From contig NZ_JASERT010000001.1 of the NCBI RefSeq assembly GCF_030027245.1, forward strand, positions 310,001 to 374,000: 64,000 bases of DNA, read 5' to 3'. Source of the stretch: Asticcacaulis sp. EMRT-3. GTDB lineage: Bacteria; Pseudomonadota; Alphaproteobacteria; Caulobacterales; Caulobacteraceae. Positions 25,850-34,121 of the stretch are shown here, in pieces (position 1 is the first letter of the stretch; every line of letters starts with the position of its first letter). Position numbers and translations under genes: made by a program. The notes below the pieces were generated by a model that saw only the letters and a list, made by a program, of their open reading frames with translations, was not told the DNA's origin and made no database searches.

Positions 25850-26749
25850 CTAAGTGCCGAGGCGCTCCCGGCAGACTGCTTGGACTATATCTCGGAGAAT
25901 GGTGATCCGCTCGTTGAGCCATTCGAGTTCGTCCTCGGAGACCGCATACTCAGCGGAGTAGCGTGCCTCTACATACGCTCTGCGAAGCCGGTCAAAGGCT
26001 TGCCTATGTAGTTTGGTGTCATTGGGCCAGACGGCCTTGAGGCGGTCATCTAGGGCCTCTGCTTGCGACCGGAGCAAAGTGATGCGATGGCTTTTAGGGC
26101 TGTACAATGTCAGCACGAGCAAGAGACAATGATATAGTCTCTCTGCCGCTTGGTGCAGGTTGAATGCGGCGAGCTTGAGATTGTTCCGTTCTATGCAATA
26201 GCCAGCAATGTTTTGAAACTCGACCGCGTCTGGAAACCATTGATCGAAGTTGGCTTGAGCCTCAGCCTTGATCTCCGCCGCCGTGAGCGGCTTCGGCTTG
26301 ATCAGGGGATGACCAGGCGCTTCGTAAAGCATGATGCCGTCACGGGCGATGTCAGTGAAAAAAGGGCGGCCCTTGGCAAGCTGGTCGTTTACATCGGCGA
26401 GATCGTGGACAATGAAGTTGACAGGGGTTTTGATATGCTGAGTGACAGTCACTTCGCGGATGAAATGCTCATCTGCCTTGCCCCAATATTCATGCAAATC
26501 GGTAAACTGATGGCTGTTGACCACGATCAGCAGATCGTAGTCGGATCGATAGCCTGAAAGCCGGTCTTCCACCCAGTCGCCGCGCGCATAGGAGCCGAAC
26601 AGGATCACCTTCAAAATACGACCGAGTTTCCGCTTGTCCGACAGCTTGGTTTTAGTGACATCCTCGAACTCATCGAACAGCACCTTGACCACGCGCTCAA
26701 GCTCGCGGCGTTTCGTATCCGGTAAGTGAGAGAGCTGATCGGCCAGCAT
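25850..26749 (-). CDS. Nucleotidyltransferase-HEPN fusion protein
   Basis: A protein of 299 residues. The N-terminal half is a minimal nucleotidyltransferase with GSYARGDWVEDRL and the acidic pair SDYDLLIVV. The C-terminal half (from about GYCIERNNLKLAAFNLHQ) is an all-helical HEPN domain. Separate MNT and HEPN proteins form antitoxin-toxin pairs in which MNT AMPylates HEPN; the fused form is found in many islands. A clear Rx4-6H RNase motif is not evident to me, so the HEPN part may bind rather than cut RNA. The start at 26749 is chosen for a GGA-rich ribosome-binding site. The next gene is the methyltransferase, with almost no gap. Confidence 0.87.
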   Translation of the reverse strand: MLADQLSHLPDTKRRELERVVKVLFDEFEDVTKTKLSDKRKLGRILKVILFGSYARGDWVEDRLSGYRSDYDLLIVVNSHQFTDLHEYWGKADEHFIREVTVTQHIKTPVNFIVHDLADVNDQLAKGRPFFTDIARDGIMLYEAPGHPLIKPKPLTAAEIKAEAQANFDQWFPDAVEFQNIAGYCIERNNLKLAAFNLHQAAERLYHCLLLVLTLYSPKSHRITLLRSQAEALDDRLKAVWPNDTKLHRQAFDRLRRAYVEARYSAEYAVSEDELEWLNERITILRDIVQAVCRERLGT

Positions 26750-26837
26750 CGGGATTCCTGTCAGGTGGAAATCCGAGTCTAGCACCGCTGCCGGGCGTGG
26801 GCTACCGCTTTTGCAGCGGCCCTATTACGAGTGCGGC

Positions 26838-27128
26838 CTACCTACGCTTCTTCAATGGCAATTCGAGCTGTGTCCATTGTGGAAGCCCGTTGGCGTCGGG
26901 CTTCGGCGCCGGCACAATTGCTGACACTGGCGGCGCGGGCGCTTTCTCTGAATTCCCGCCGTCGATGAACTCCAACAGGTCACGGCGCATGATCAGACGC
27001 CGCCCGCCAACCTTTACCGACCGCAAGGCCCCTTCGGCGATCCTTTCGTAAAGGAATGACCGGCCCAGGCCTGACGCCTTCACAGCCTCGTCTATCCGAT
27101 ATGAAATCTTGTCGTTGGTATCTGGCAT
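26838..27128 (-). CDS. AlpA/excisionase-like helix-turn-helix protein
   Basis: A 96-residue MerR-like winged helix protein of the excisionase/AlpA type: YRIDEAVKASGLGRSFLYER (helix-turn-helix), then AEGALRSVKVGGRRLIMRRD (wing), DLLEFID, and a Pro/Ala-rich tail ending in KKRR. Such proteins either assist excision or regulate the integrase. It lies between the integrase and the cargo, the standard position for a recombination directionality factor. The start at MPDTNDKI (27128) is chosen over the longer frame from 27158. Confidence 0.88.
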   Translation of the reverse strand: MPDTNDKISYRIDEAVKASGLGRSFLYERIAEGALRSVKVGGRRLIMRRDLLEFIDGGNSEKAPAPPVSAIVPAPKPDANGLPQWTQLELPLKKRR

Positions 27129-27594
27129 GTGGAAGCCCTCCAGACCGAATAATACCATGCTGACCCGGTTTAACTGATAGCCCTAGGAGGGACAGGCAGC
27201 GCCAAATGAGGTCACGGAGCACAACAAACAAGAGCGGTCGAAATTTCATTGAGGGTCTAAACATCGTGCCGTGCGGGCTCTTGACAGGTCCGGCCAACCA
27301 TAGGCCAGGGACCTGCTAAGAGCCCTTTTGGGAGACATTTTTTGTGCGGAGCGCAAAATGTCGATTAAATTAACAAAAACAATTGATTACAGCGAAATAA
27401 CTCCCAGTTTTCAAAAGAAGTCACCAAAAACGATGTGCAGACAAGAACTTAGGCGAAACGGGAGTTGAGCTTTATCTTGCCTTCACTGCGTACCTTTTTT
27501 GTTCTATTTTTCACAAGGTAAAGTAAGGCCGCATTTTGTGCGATGCACACTAAAGAGCAAAAGGCCGTAAACGTGACTAGCTCGGATGGTGCTT
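27129..27594. other. Non-coding region between AlpA-like gene and integrase
   Basis: Contains an AT-rich tract around 27360-27420 and no convincing gene. It probably includes the promoter of the AlpA-like gene, and possibly integrase arm sites, though none is identified. A minus-strand frame through 27449-27760 mostly overlaps the integrase C-terminus out of frame. Confidence 0.5.
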
Positions 27595-28905
27595 CTAACC
27601 ATAATTTTGACCTGGGAAACGCACTGTCATGGTCACATTTGACGTATAGCCAGTCTTTGGCTCGATAGATCGGGAGGCCACTTTCAGCCGCTGCGCAAAC
27701 TGCTTGGGAGAAAGGATATCTACGCCCGCTCGTAAGTGATCGAGATAGTCGGACCACCATTGCGCCATTTCTACCCGCTCATCCCAAAACTGGCTACGCT
27801 GATAGATACCACGTACACTGTCGTCCACATGTGACAGGGCCAGTTCAATGGTCTCCGGTGTCCAAAGCCTTGATTCGTTGAGAAGCGTGCTGGCTGTGCT
27901 GCGGAAGCCGTGCGACACCATCTCGTCGTTGCCATAACCCATTCTCCGAAGCGCTAGGTTTAGAGTGTTGTCGGACATGGGCTTTCGCCAATCCTTATGC
28001 GCCGGGAACATCAGTTTGTAATTGCCGAACCTGACATGTGCTTCATTGATAATTGCCAACGACTGTCGAGATAGGGGCACGGAATGAGGTTCCCGCATTT
28101 TCATTTTCTCAGACGGTATTTTCCAGACGCAGTTGCCACGGTCCACTTCCGTCCATTCGGCGCTGCGAAGCTCTCCGGGGCGAACGAATATATGAGGTAG
28201 GAGCCTTAAAGCCAGCCGCGTGCCGATGTAGCCGTGGTAGGCTTCAATATCTCGCAAGAGCTGGCCGAACGCACCCGGATCAATAATGGCCGCGTGGTGC
28301 CGCACTTTTGGTTTTATGAGCGCTTCCCCCAGTTCGGCGGCGGGATTTGTCGCAGCTCGTCCCGTCAGGATGCCGTAGCGGCAGACCCTAGAGATAAACG
28401 CTCTGATGCGGTTTGCCGTCTCATGATGTCCGTTGGCTTCCACCTTACGGATGGCCTGGAGAATCTCGTAGGGCATCAGATCAACGAGTGCTTGGTCTCC
28501 AAGGTCTTTTTCGATCAGGGAAAAGAACCAGGCCATCTTGTAGAGCGTTTTCTCTGAAAAGCCGTCCTTGCGCTTTTTCTCGATAAATTCGTGCGCGACG
28601 ACACGCAAGGTGCTGCTCTTCTCCAGAATTCTTGCCTTCTCCTCACGCTTCCGTTCCTCGTAGGGATCGACCGCGTTGGCAAGCAGGACACGGGCGTCGT
28701 CGCGCCTCTGCCGCGCATCTTTAAGGCTTATCTCTGGATAAGAACCGACCGACAGCACTTTCTCAGCGCCTTGCCATCGATACTTCACCCGCCAAAATTT
28801 TCCACCCGACGGCGTGACAAAAAGATAGAGACCGCCCTCATCGTAGAGCTTGAAGGGCTTAGTTGTCGGCTTCGCGTTGCGCGCCGTCATTTCCGATAGA
28901 GCCAT
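27595..28905 (-). CDS. Tyrosine recombinase (P4-type integrase)
   Basis: A 436-residue integrase with the N-terminal arm-binding DUF4102-type domain (KPFKLYDEGGLYLFVTPSGG), a core-binding helical domain and a catalytic domain. The catalytic set is visible: Arg in FVRPGELRSAEW, His-x-x-Arg in HGFRSTAS, and the nucleophilic Tyr in RGIYQRSQF. P4-type integrases typically use tRNA 3' ends. The gene begins about 180 bp from the tRNA-Leu 3' end and is transcribed away from it. It should catalyse recombination between the 18-bp repeats. The frame is intact, so the island may still be excisable. Confidence 0.97.
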   Translation of the reverse strand: MALSEMTARNAKPTTKPFKLYDEGGLYLFVTPSGGKFWRVKYRWQGAEKVLSVGSYPEISLKDARQRRDDARVLLANAVDPYEERKREEKARILEKSSTLRVVAHEFIEKKRKDGFSEKTLYKMAWFFSLIEKDLGDQALVDLMPYEILQAIRKVEANGHHETANRIRAFISRVCRYGILTGRAATNPAAELGEALIKPKVRHHAAIIDPGAFGQLLRDIEAYHGYIGTRLALRLLPHIFVRPGELRSAEWTEVDRGNCVWKIPSEKMKMREPHSVPLSRQSLAIINEAHVRFGNYKLMFPAHKDWRKPMSDNTLNLALRRMGYGNDEMVSHGFRSTASTLLNESRLWTPETIELALSHVDDSVRGIYQRSQFWDERVEMAQWWSDYLDHLRAGVDILSPKQFAQRLKVASRSIEPKTGYTSNVTMTVRFPGQNYG

Positions 28906-29086
28906 GTTCCCTCCTGGAACTTAATAGCAACATACCGTGTGACAGCTTTTGGGCTATACCCCCAATTCTACCCCAAAATCGCGTGGATGCGGGTGGAAAC
29001 GGGTGGACGGCCGTGGCCTGCGACACGTATAACCTACCAGATTTTAAGGGATTTTTCAAGTAGTCCACAGGGCCTGTGGATAACCT

Positions 29087-29104
29087 TGGTGCCCCCGGTC
29101 GGAC
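29087..29104. other. Right attachment-site repeat of the island (in tRNA-Leu)
   Basis: The 18-bp repeat TGGTGCCCCCGGTCGGAC at the tRNA 3' end, identical to 17087-17104. The integrase gene starts 182 bp to its left. Confidence 0.9.
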
Positions 29105-29171
29105 TCGAACCGACACTCCTCTCGGAACCGGATTTTGAATCCGGCGCGTCTACCAATTCCACCACAGGGGC
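29087..29171 (-). tRNA. tRNA-Leu (CAA anticodon)
   Basis: An 85-nt class II tRNA. The acceptor stem GCCCCTG pairs with CGGGGGC, with discriminator A and an encoded CCA (29087-29089). The anticodon stem CCGGA/TCCGG encloses the loop TTCAAAA, giving CAA, which reads the leucine codon UUG. There is a long variable arm, and the T-loop GGTTCGAGTCC is standard. Its 3' 18 bp are the attachment site of the island, and the integration has kept the tRNA sequence intact. Confidence 0.97.
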
Positions 29172-29220
29172 CTGTAGTCGGGAGCGGGTCTGATACTGGC
29201 ATTTAGGGCGGCTGGCAAGT

Positions 29221-29652
29221 CTATATTGCGCGCGACATCAGGATGTGGGGCAGGGTGACTTCGGTGAAAATGCCGCCTTGCGCAGCATAGCCGTGGCGTT
29301 GGTAAAAGCCCTGTGCGTCAAGGCGCGCCGCCAGCACGATGCGGTACTTGCCTTGTCGTCTCGCCTCGGCTTCGGCGGCGGTCAGCAGGGCGGAGCCCAG
29401 GCCCTGACCGCGCCTGTTGTCCGCCGTGGCCATCTGGCGCAGTTTCACGGTCTGCCCGTCATAAGGCGACAGGATCACCGTGCCCGTCAGTTCGCCATCG
29501 GTAAAGGCGCAAATATGGGTGTCGGCGGCTTCGGCGGCCAGTTGTTCAGGCGTGAAATCAAGGTCCAAAGGCGCGCGCAGTACGGCGCGGCGTACAGCGA
29601 CAGCGGCGGGATATTCCGGGCCAACCCAGGCGATGATGCGTATCTCAGACAT
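29221..29652 (-). CDS. GNAT-family N-acetyltransferase
   Basis: A 143-residue GNAT domain. LRQMATADNRRGQGLGSALL is the acetyl-CoA-binding motif A (R/Q-x-x-G-x-G/A), followed by AEAEARRQGKYRIVLAARLD and the FYQRHGYAAQG motif B region. The substrate is unknown. It is the first chromosomal gene beyond the tRNA and is monocistronic on the minus strand. Confidence 0.93.
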   Translation of the reverse strand: MSEIRIIAWVGPEYPAAVAVRRAVLRAPLDLDFTPEQLAAEAADTHICAFTDGELTGTVILSPYDGQTVKLRQMATADNRRGQGLGSALLTAAEAEARRQGKYRIVLAARLDAQGFYQRHGYAAQGGIFTEVTLPHILMSRAI

Positions 29653-29813
29653 ATGGCTCCTGATCGTGATTATACAAAACAGCCTTATCGCCGGACATGG
29701 TTCTGTAAAGCGTGATGGATCAGGCTGGGATTGCGTCTGTCTTATGCAAAGGTTTCACCCTGAGCCCGGCGCTTGTGGCGCTTTTCAGCCTGAGGCTAAG
29801 CCTTTGTCTTATA

Positions 29814-29860
29814 GCTCTTCCTTATCCAAAAAGTGGATCCGCTTTTTGGGGGAGCGCTCT
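29814..29860. repeat. Dispersed palindromic repeat (copy 1)
   Basis: A 47-bp element starting GCTCTTCCTTATCC, containing a palindrome CCAAAAAGTGGATCC/GCTTTTTGG at 29826-29849 centred on GGATCC, and ending GCGCTCT. Nearly identical to 47580-47626. It abuts the stop codon of the downstream minus-strand gene, where it may serve as a transcription-end hairpin. Confidence 0.85.
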
Positions 29861-29861
29861 G

Positions 29862-30488
29862 CTAAATCGGCCCCATCGTCGTCTGGGCGTTAAACACCTG
29901 ACGGATCGGCGCATTATCAGGATCGAGCGCGATCATCCGCCATGTCCCACCATCCGCCTCGAACCTGACTGGTGCGGCATTGGGGCTGGAATACATATCA
30001 TCGAGAAATTTGCGTGAAATGGCGCGAAACGGAATGCCGTGACAGACGAACAGGCAGGTTTCGTCCTCGCGGTACGCATTGACGCAATCAAAAACGCGAT
30101 CGATCACCTCGCCCAGCGGCTCGGCATTATCGGGGTAATGCTTGCCGTCAATATCGGCCTTCGGGTTCATGAAGGCGCGCATCTCCTGACGGTGCTGACG
30201 CACCTCGTCGAGCGTCATGCCTTCGAACAGGCCGAAATTGCGCTCGATCAGTCGCCCATCGGTGACCGGTTCGATGCCGAGGCGTTCGCCCACGATGCGG
30301 GCCGTTTCCAGCGCGCGCGACAGGGGACTGGCGATAATGCGCGTCACCCCCTGACCGGCCAGAAAACCGGCCGCCGTCTTCGCCTGTTCGCGGCCTGTGG
30401 CATTGAGCGGAATGTCGGTCGAGCCCTGCAAACGCATCTGCTGATTCCAGTCGGTCTGGCCGTGGCGCAAAACGAGAAAGGCACTCAT
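29862..30488 (-). CDS. Histidine phosphatase (phosphoglycerate mutase-like)
   Basis: A 208-residue enzyme of the histidine phosphatase superfamily. LVLRHGQTDWN carries the phospho-accepting His, SPLSRALETARIV has the second conserved Arg, and FVCHGIPFRAI supplies the second catalytic His. LIERNFGLFEGMT is typical of the GpmB/CobC-like branch. The substrate is not predictable; small phosphomonoesters are likely. Its start overlaps the HIT gene by four bases, indicating coupled translation. Confidence 0.93.
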   Translation of the reverse strand: MSAFLVLRHGQTDWNQQMRLQGSTDIPLNATGREQAKTAAGFLAGQGVTRIIASPLSRALETARIVGERLGIEPVTDGRLIERNFGLFEGMTLDEVRQHRQEMRAFMNPKADIDGKHYPDNAEPLGEVIDRVFDCVNAYREDETCLFVCHGIPFRAISRKFLDDMYSSPNAAPVRFEADGGTWRMIALDPDNAPIRQVFNAQTTMGPI

Positions 30489-30925
30489 GATCGGGCAAGC
30501 TTTTCGGCGATGCGCGCCGCCGTGGCCTTCAGCACCTCGATATCGGCCATGCCACTTTCGCCGTGGCGGGCGGGTGTCTGGCCTTCCCAGATCGGCAGGA
30601 TGTGGAAATGGAGATGGAAGACGGTCTGGCCGGCGGCTTCGCCATTGAACTGAATAATGCGCAGCCCATCAGGCGCCAGGGCGTCGCGCACGGCACGCGC
30701 GATGCGGCGGGTGTGCACGATCAGGTTTTGCAGATCGTCATCACCGATGTCGAACAGGTTGCAGGCCGCCACCTTGGGGATGACCAGCGTGTGGCCCTTG
30801 CTTTGCGGAAAGGCGTCCATAAAGCTTAAAATCCGCTCGTCTTCGTAAACCCTGGCGCACGGAATGTCGCCGCTGATGATCTTGGCGAAGATATTGCCGG
30901 GATTATAGGTGGCGTCGAGGGTCAT
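30485..30925 (-). CDS. HIT-family hydrolase
   Basis: A 146-residue Hint/Fhit-type protein with the histidine triad HLHFHILP preceded by FNGEAAGQTVF, and an N-terminal NIFAKIISGDIPCARVYED typical of bacterial HinT. It hydrolyses nucleoside phosphoramidates or adenylated intermediates. The start at 30925 gives the usual HinT N-terminus; a longer frame to 30961 is less likely. It is first of a two-gene unit with the histidine phosphatase. Confidence 0.94.
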   Translation of the reverse strand: MTLDATYNPGNIFAKIISGDIPCARVYEDERILSFMDAFPQSKGHTLVIPKVAACNLFDIGDDDLQNLIVHTRRIARAVRDALAPDGLRIIQFNGEAAGQTVFHLHFHILPIWEGQTPARHGESGMADIEVLKATAARIAEKLARS

Positions 30926-31085
30926 GGGCGTGAGTCCAGTGGGGTTTTGCGGTATCGTCAAGTTTAGAGGACTATACCTGGCGCGCCAAGAGGGGTAAGA
31001 GCACGAGGATGATCCTCAATACACGTCTTGTCATGTCGGGCGGGCTTGCCGAGGCTATGGGCTTTAATATCCGCAAGGTATCCGC

Positions 31086-32102
31086 GTGAACACATCCGAA
31101 CCGAAACAGGTCAAGACCCTCTATGTGGCGGAGGGCGAAGACGGTATCCGCGTCGATCGCTTCTTCAAGCGCCGCTGGCCGCACCTCAACCACGTCCAGT
31201 TCAACAAGCTGCTGCGCTCCGGTCAGGTGCGCGTCGATGGCGGGCGGGTCAAGGCCGAGACACGGCTGACGACGGGCCAGACGGTGCGTGTGCCGCCCCT
31301 GCCGGATGCGCCCGATGTCGATGAGCAAAAGCGCGAACGCGCCACGCTCAGCCCGCAGGAAATCCGTTTTGTCAGATCACTGGTTCTGTATGAGGACGAA
31401 GACGTGATCGCCATTAACAAGCCTGCGGGGCTGGCGGTGCAGGGCGGCACCAAGACGAAGAACCATGTGGACCGCCTGCTGTCGGCCTGGGGCGAGGGGC
31501 TGGAACGACCGCGCCTCGTTCACCGTCTCGACCGCGATACATCGGGCGTGCTGCTGCTCGGCAAGAGCCCTTCGGCGGCGGCGCGTCTGGCTGGGTCTTT
31601 CGCCAAGCGACGCGCCCACAAGACCTATTGGGCGCTGGTGGTCGGCAACCCGAAGCCGGAAGAGGGCTATATCGATACGCCGCTGATCAAGAAGGGTTTT
31701 CACGACCGCGAGATCGTCCAGCCCGCCGACATCAAGGAGCCGGGCGCGGAGCCCGCCGAAACCGAATATGTCACCATCAGCCGCGCCGGGCCGCGCGTCA
31801 CATGGCTGGGCTTACGCCCGCATACCGGCCGCACCCACCAGCTTCGCGCCCATATGCAGGCTATCGGTCACTCCATTCTGGGCGATCCGAAATACGGAAA
31901 TGACGCCAGCCGCGATCTGTCGGAAGGTTTGGGCCTGCAACTGCATCACCGCCGCATCGAACTGCCGCACCCGACCCAGGGCACGCTGATCGTGGAAGCG
32001 CCGCTCGATCCGGTCATCAAGGCCGGGTTTGAGCGCTTCGGCTTCGATGCCCACGAGGCCGAGCCCGATCCGTTTGTGAATATGAAAAAGAAGAAGCGTT
32101 GA
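31086..32102 (+). CDS. RluC/RluD-type 23S rRNA pseudouridine synthase
   Basis: A 338-residue protein with an N-terminal S4 RNA-binding domain (GIRVDRFFKRRWPHLNHVQF) and a RsuA/RluD-type catalytic domain containing the catalytic-Asp motif HRLDRDTSGVLLL. The next conserved block is RPHTGRTHQLRAHMQAIGH. It converts uridines in 23S rRNA to pseudouridine. The RluC subtype is favoured by length and S4 placement, but RluD cannot be excluded. Translation starts at a GTG (31086). The stop overlaps the next start (TTGA). Confidence 0.92.
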   Translation: MNTSEPKQVKTLYVAEGEDGIRVDRFFKRRWPHLNHVQFNKLLRSGQVRVDGGRVKAETRLTTGQTVRVPPLPDAPDVDEQKRERATLSPQEIRFVRSLVLYEDEDVIAINKPAGLAVQGGTKTKNHVDRLLSAWGEGLERPRLVHRLDRDTSGVLLLGKSPSAAARLAGSFAKRRAHKTYWALVVGNPKPEEGYIDTPLIKKGFHDREIVQPADIKEPGAEPAETEYVTISRAGPRVTWLGLRPHTGRTHQLRAHMQAIGHSILGDPKYGNDASRDLSEGLGLQLHHRRIELPHPTQGTLIVEAPLDPVIKAGFERFGFDAHEAEPDPFVNMKKKKR

Positions 32103-32797
32103 GTACTGGCGTGGCGATTAAAGGGTTAAAATTAGCCGTCTGGGATGTCGATGGCACGCTGGTGGACAGCCGCGCCTCGATCCTGCTCGCGCTGCAAGAA
32201 GGGGCCGCCGCCATCGGGGTTGAACCGCCGACCTATGAGGAGGCCCGCCATATTGTCGGCCTGTCCCTGCTGGAGGCGGTGCAGACCCTGCGGCCCGAAC
32301 TGCCGCTCGATAAGGCCGAAGCCTATGCCCATCAGTATAAACGCAGTTTCGTGCGTTTCCACGAAGACCCTGATTTCCGCGAGGGCCTCTATGCCGGAGC
32401 CGATGATACCCTGCGCCGCCTGAAACGCGAAGGCTGGTTGCTCGGCATGGCCACGGGTAAGTCACGACGCGGTGTTTCGCGCAATGAGACGCTGTATGGC
32501 TGGCAGGGACTGTTCGATGTCACCTTCTGCGCCGATGATGGCCCCTCCAAACCGAACCCGCACATGCTGCAACGCAATCTTGATGCGCTCGGCGTCGCCA
32601 CCCATGAGGCGGTGATGATCGGCGATACAGCGCATGATATTGGCATGGGCCGCGCAGCCGGTGTCTATACGGTCGGCGTGTCGTGGGGCTTCCATACGGT
32701 CGCCGAACTGCAACAGGCCGGGGCGCATGATATTGTGCATAGTTTCGCTGAGTTGAAGGCCTTGCTGGATGCGTTTGAACCTCAGTCTGTGGCTTAA
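32099..32797 (+). CDS. HAD-family hydrolase (phosphoglycolate phosphatase-like)
   Basis: A protein of about 232 residues with all HAD motifs: WDVDGTLVDS (nucleophile Asp), MATGKSRRG (motif II Thr), Lys in SKPNPHML (motif III), and MIGDTAHDIGMGRAAG (motif IV). The helical cap is of the PGP/Gph type. Likely a small-molecule phosphatase; phosphoglycolate or flavin phosphates are possible. The start is either a TTG overlapping the previous stop (32099) or the GTG at 32111, and coupling favours the first. Confidence 0.9.
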   Translation: MSTGVAIKGLKLAVWDVDGTLVDSRASILLALQEGAAAIGVEPPTYEEARHIVGLSLLEAVQTLRPELPLDKAEAYAHQYKRSFVRFHEDPDFREGLYAGADDTLRRLKREGWLLGMATGKSRRGVSRNETLYGWQGLFDVTFCADDGPSKPNPHMLQRNLDALGVATHEAVMIGDTAHDIGMGRAAGVYTVGVSWGFHTVAELQQAGAHDIVHSFAELKALLDAFEPQSVA

Positions 32798-32821
32798 CAT
32801 ATTCGTCCAAGAGCTTGAAAC

Positions 32822-33568
32822 ATGACCTATAAGGCCGAAGCCCCTTCCAAAGCCTCCGATCAGTTGGGTTTTCGTCCCAAGCGTTTTTGGCAAGTGGCCT
32901 GCGCTGTTGCGGATGGCGGCATCTATGAGGTGCACCTTGATGGCCGTCCGGTCAAAACCCCGACGGGTAAGGTTTTGCGTCTGCCCGGCGCGGCCCTGGC
33001 CGAAGCGGTAGCGGCTGAATGGGCGGCGGTGGACAAGCATGTCGAGTTTGCCGACATGCCGCTGACACGCCTCGGTTTCGCCGCCAGCGATCGTATGGAC
33101 GAACGGCATGAGGACACCGTGGCCGAGGTGCTGCGCTATGCCGAAACCGATCTTTTGTGCTATCCGTCCGACTACCCCGAAGCCCTGAAGGCGCGCGAGG
33201 CGGCGGCCTGGCTGCCGCTGCTCGACTGGGCGCGAACGGAACTGGATTTGGATTTTCATCAGAACAAAACTCTTATCCATCAGCCGCAACCGGCTGAGAC
33301 AACACAGAAAATTTCTGAACTGCTGACAGCCATGAACGCCTTTGAGCGTGCTGGCCTGATGGCGGCGATTCCGTTGTTCGGCTCGGTGGTGCTGGCGCTA
33401 GCCGTATGGCGCGGCCATCTGACGGGTGAGCAGGCCTTTGCCGCGTCGCGCATCGGTGAGGATTTCCAGACCGAACAGTGGGGCCATGATGCCGAAGCTG
33501 ATCAGCGCGCCGCCGGTCATCGCGCTCAGGCGGCCAGTTGCGATGTCTGGTTCCGGGGGTTGTCTTAA
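32822..33568 (+). CDS. ATP12-family F1-ATPase assembly chaperone
   Basis: A 248-residue ATP12-like protein. RPKRFWQVACAVADGGIYEVHLDGRPVKTP is the family's N-terminal block, MPLTRLGFAASDRMDER and YAETDLLCYPSDYPEALKAREAAAW follow, and WGHDAEADQR closes the fold. ATP12 proteins bind the F1 alpha subunit during ATP synthase assembly in alphaproteobacteria and mitochondria. It is third in the rluC-HAD-atp12 run, convergent with the F0 operon, which fits its role. Confidence 0.95.
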   Translation: MTYKAEAPSKASDQLGFRPKRFWQVACAVADGGIYEVHLDGRPVKTPTGKVLRLPGAALAEAVAAEWAAVDKHVEFADMPLTRLGFAASDRMDERHEDTVAEVLRYAETDLLCYPSDYPEALKAREAAAWLPLLDWARTELDLDFHQNKTLIHQPQPAETTQKISELLTAMNAFERAGLMAAIPLFGSVVLALAVWRGHLTGEQAFAASRIGEDFQTEQWGHDAEADQRAAGHRAQAASCDVWFRGLS

Positions 33569-33570
33569 AT

Positions 33571-33606
33571 AAAAAAGCCCGGCGTTGATATGCGCCGGGC
33601 CTTTTG
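33571..33606. terminator. Bidirectional terminator between the ATP12 gene and atpF
   Basis: A hairpin AAGCCCGGCG / CGCCGGGCCTT with A-rich sequence on the left and a T-run on the right, so it can end transcripts from both convergent genes. Confidence 0.9.
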
Positions 33607-33625
33607 ATTGTATCACAGAAAGCGT

Positions 33626-34117
33626 TTAGTTGAAGCGGCCTTCGAGCTGGCCGATGGCCTTATCGACCAGCGGATCGGAAGTTGTCTTGGCCAAACGCTC
33701 GCTCAACACGGTTTCGGCCAGTTGCGCGGCCAGATCGGCGGCGGCCGACTTGACATCGGCGGTGGCCCTGGCCTCGGCCTGAGCAATCTTGCGCTCGGCC
33801 TGAGCTTCGCGGCGCTGGATGCTGGCTTCCAGATTCGCGTGTGCCTCCTGGGTGAGGCGTTGAGCCTCTTCTTCGGCCAGCGCAATCAGTTCGCGGGCCT
33901 TTTTCTCGGAAGCCAGACGCTGGGCCTTGATCGTAGTGAGCAGGTCGGTCGCTTCCTGACGGATGCGCACGGCCTCATCGAGCTCGGCGCGCACGGCTTC
34001 ACCCTTTTCGCCGAGCGTCTTCCACAGTGAGCCGGGCACCTTCATGACGAGCAGAATCACGAAGAAGATGCCAAGCGCCAGACGGACCCAGAATTCGAGG
34101 TCTTGCATCATGTCCAT
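33626..34117 (-). CDS. atpF: ATP synthase F0 subunit b
   Basis: A 163-residue protein with one N-terminal membrane helix (FWVRLALGIFFVILLVMKVPG) and a long charged coiled coil, as in the F0 stator subunit b. It pairs with b' to connect the membrane motor to F1. Last gene of the atpI-atpB-atpE-b'-b operon, 4 bp after b'. Confidence 0.95.
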   Translation of the reverse strand: MDMMQDLEFWVRLALGIFFVILLVMKVPGSLWKTLGEKGEAVRAELDEAVRIRQEATDLLTTIKAQRLASEKKARELIALAEEEAQRLTQEAHANLEASIQRREAQAERKIAQAEARATADVKSAAADLAAQLAETVLSERLAKTTSDPLVDKAIGQLEGRFN

Positions 34118-34121
34118 GAGC

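Larger units (their letters stand above)
17087..29104. mobile_element. Genomic island integrated in tRNA-Leu(CAA)
   Basis: An 18-bp direct repeat, TGGTGCCCCCGGTCGGAC, occurs at 17087-17104 and, exactly 12,000 bp later, at 29087-29104, where it is the 3' end of tRNA-Leu. A tyrosine integrase gene lies next to the tRNA end. Island content: disrupted gene with IS1380-type insertion, kinase/receiver/unknown operon, methyltransferase, nucleotidyltransferase-HEPN protein, AlpA-like protein, integrase. The interior from about 19.5 to 25.8 kb is visibly more AT-rich than the flanking chromosome. No conjugation, phage structural or replication genes are seen, so it is an integrative element that would need a helper for transfer. 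Confidence 0.92.

Noticed and set aside
25850..26749. Calling the nucleotidyltransferase-HEPN protein a proven toxin-antitoxin fusion
   Set aside because: A clear Rx4-6H RNase motif is not visible, so toxicity is only a hypothesis.
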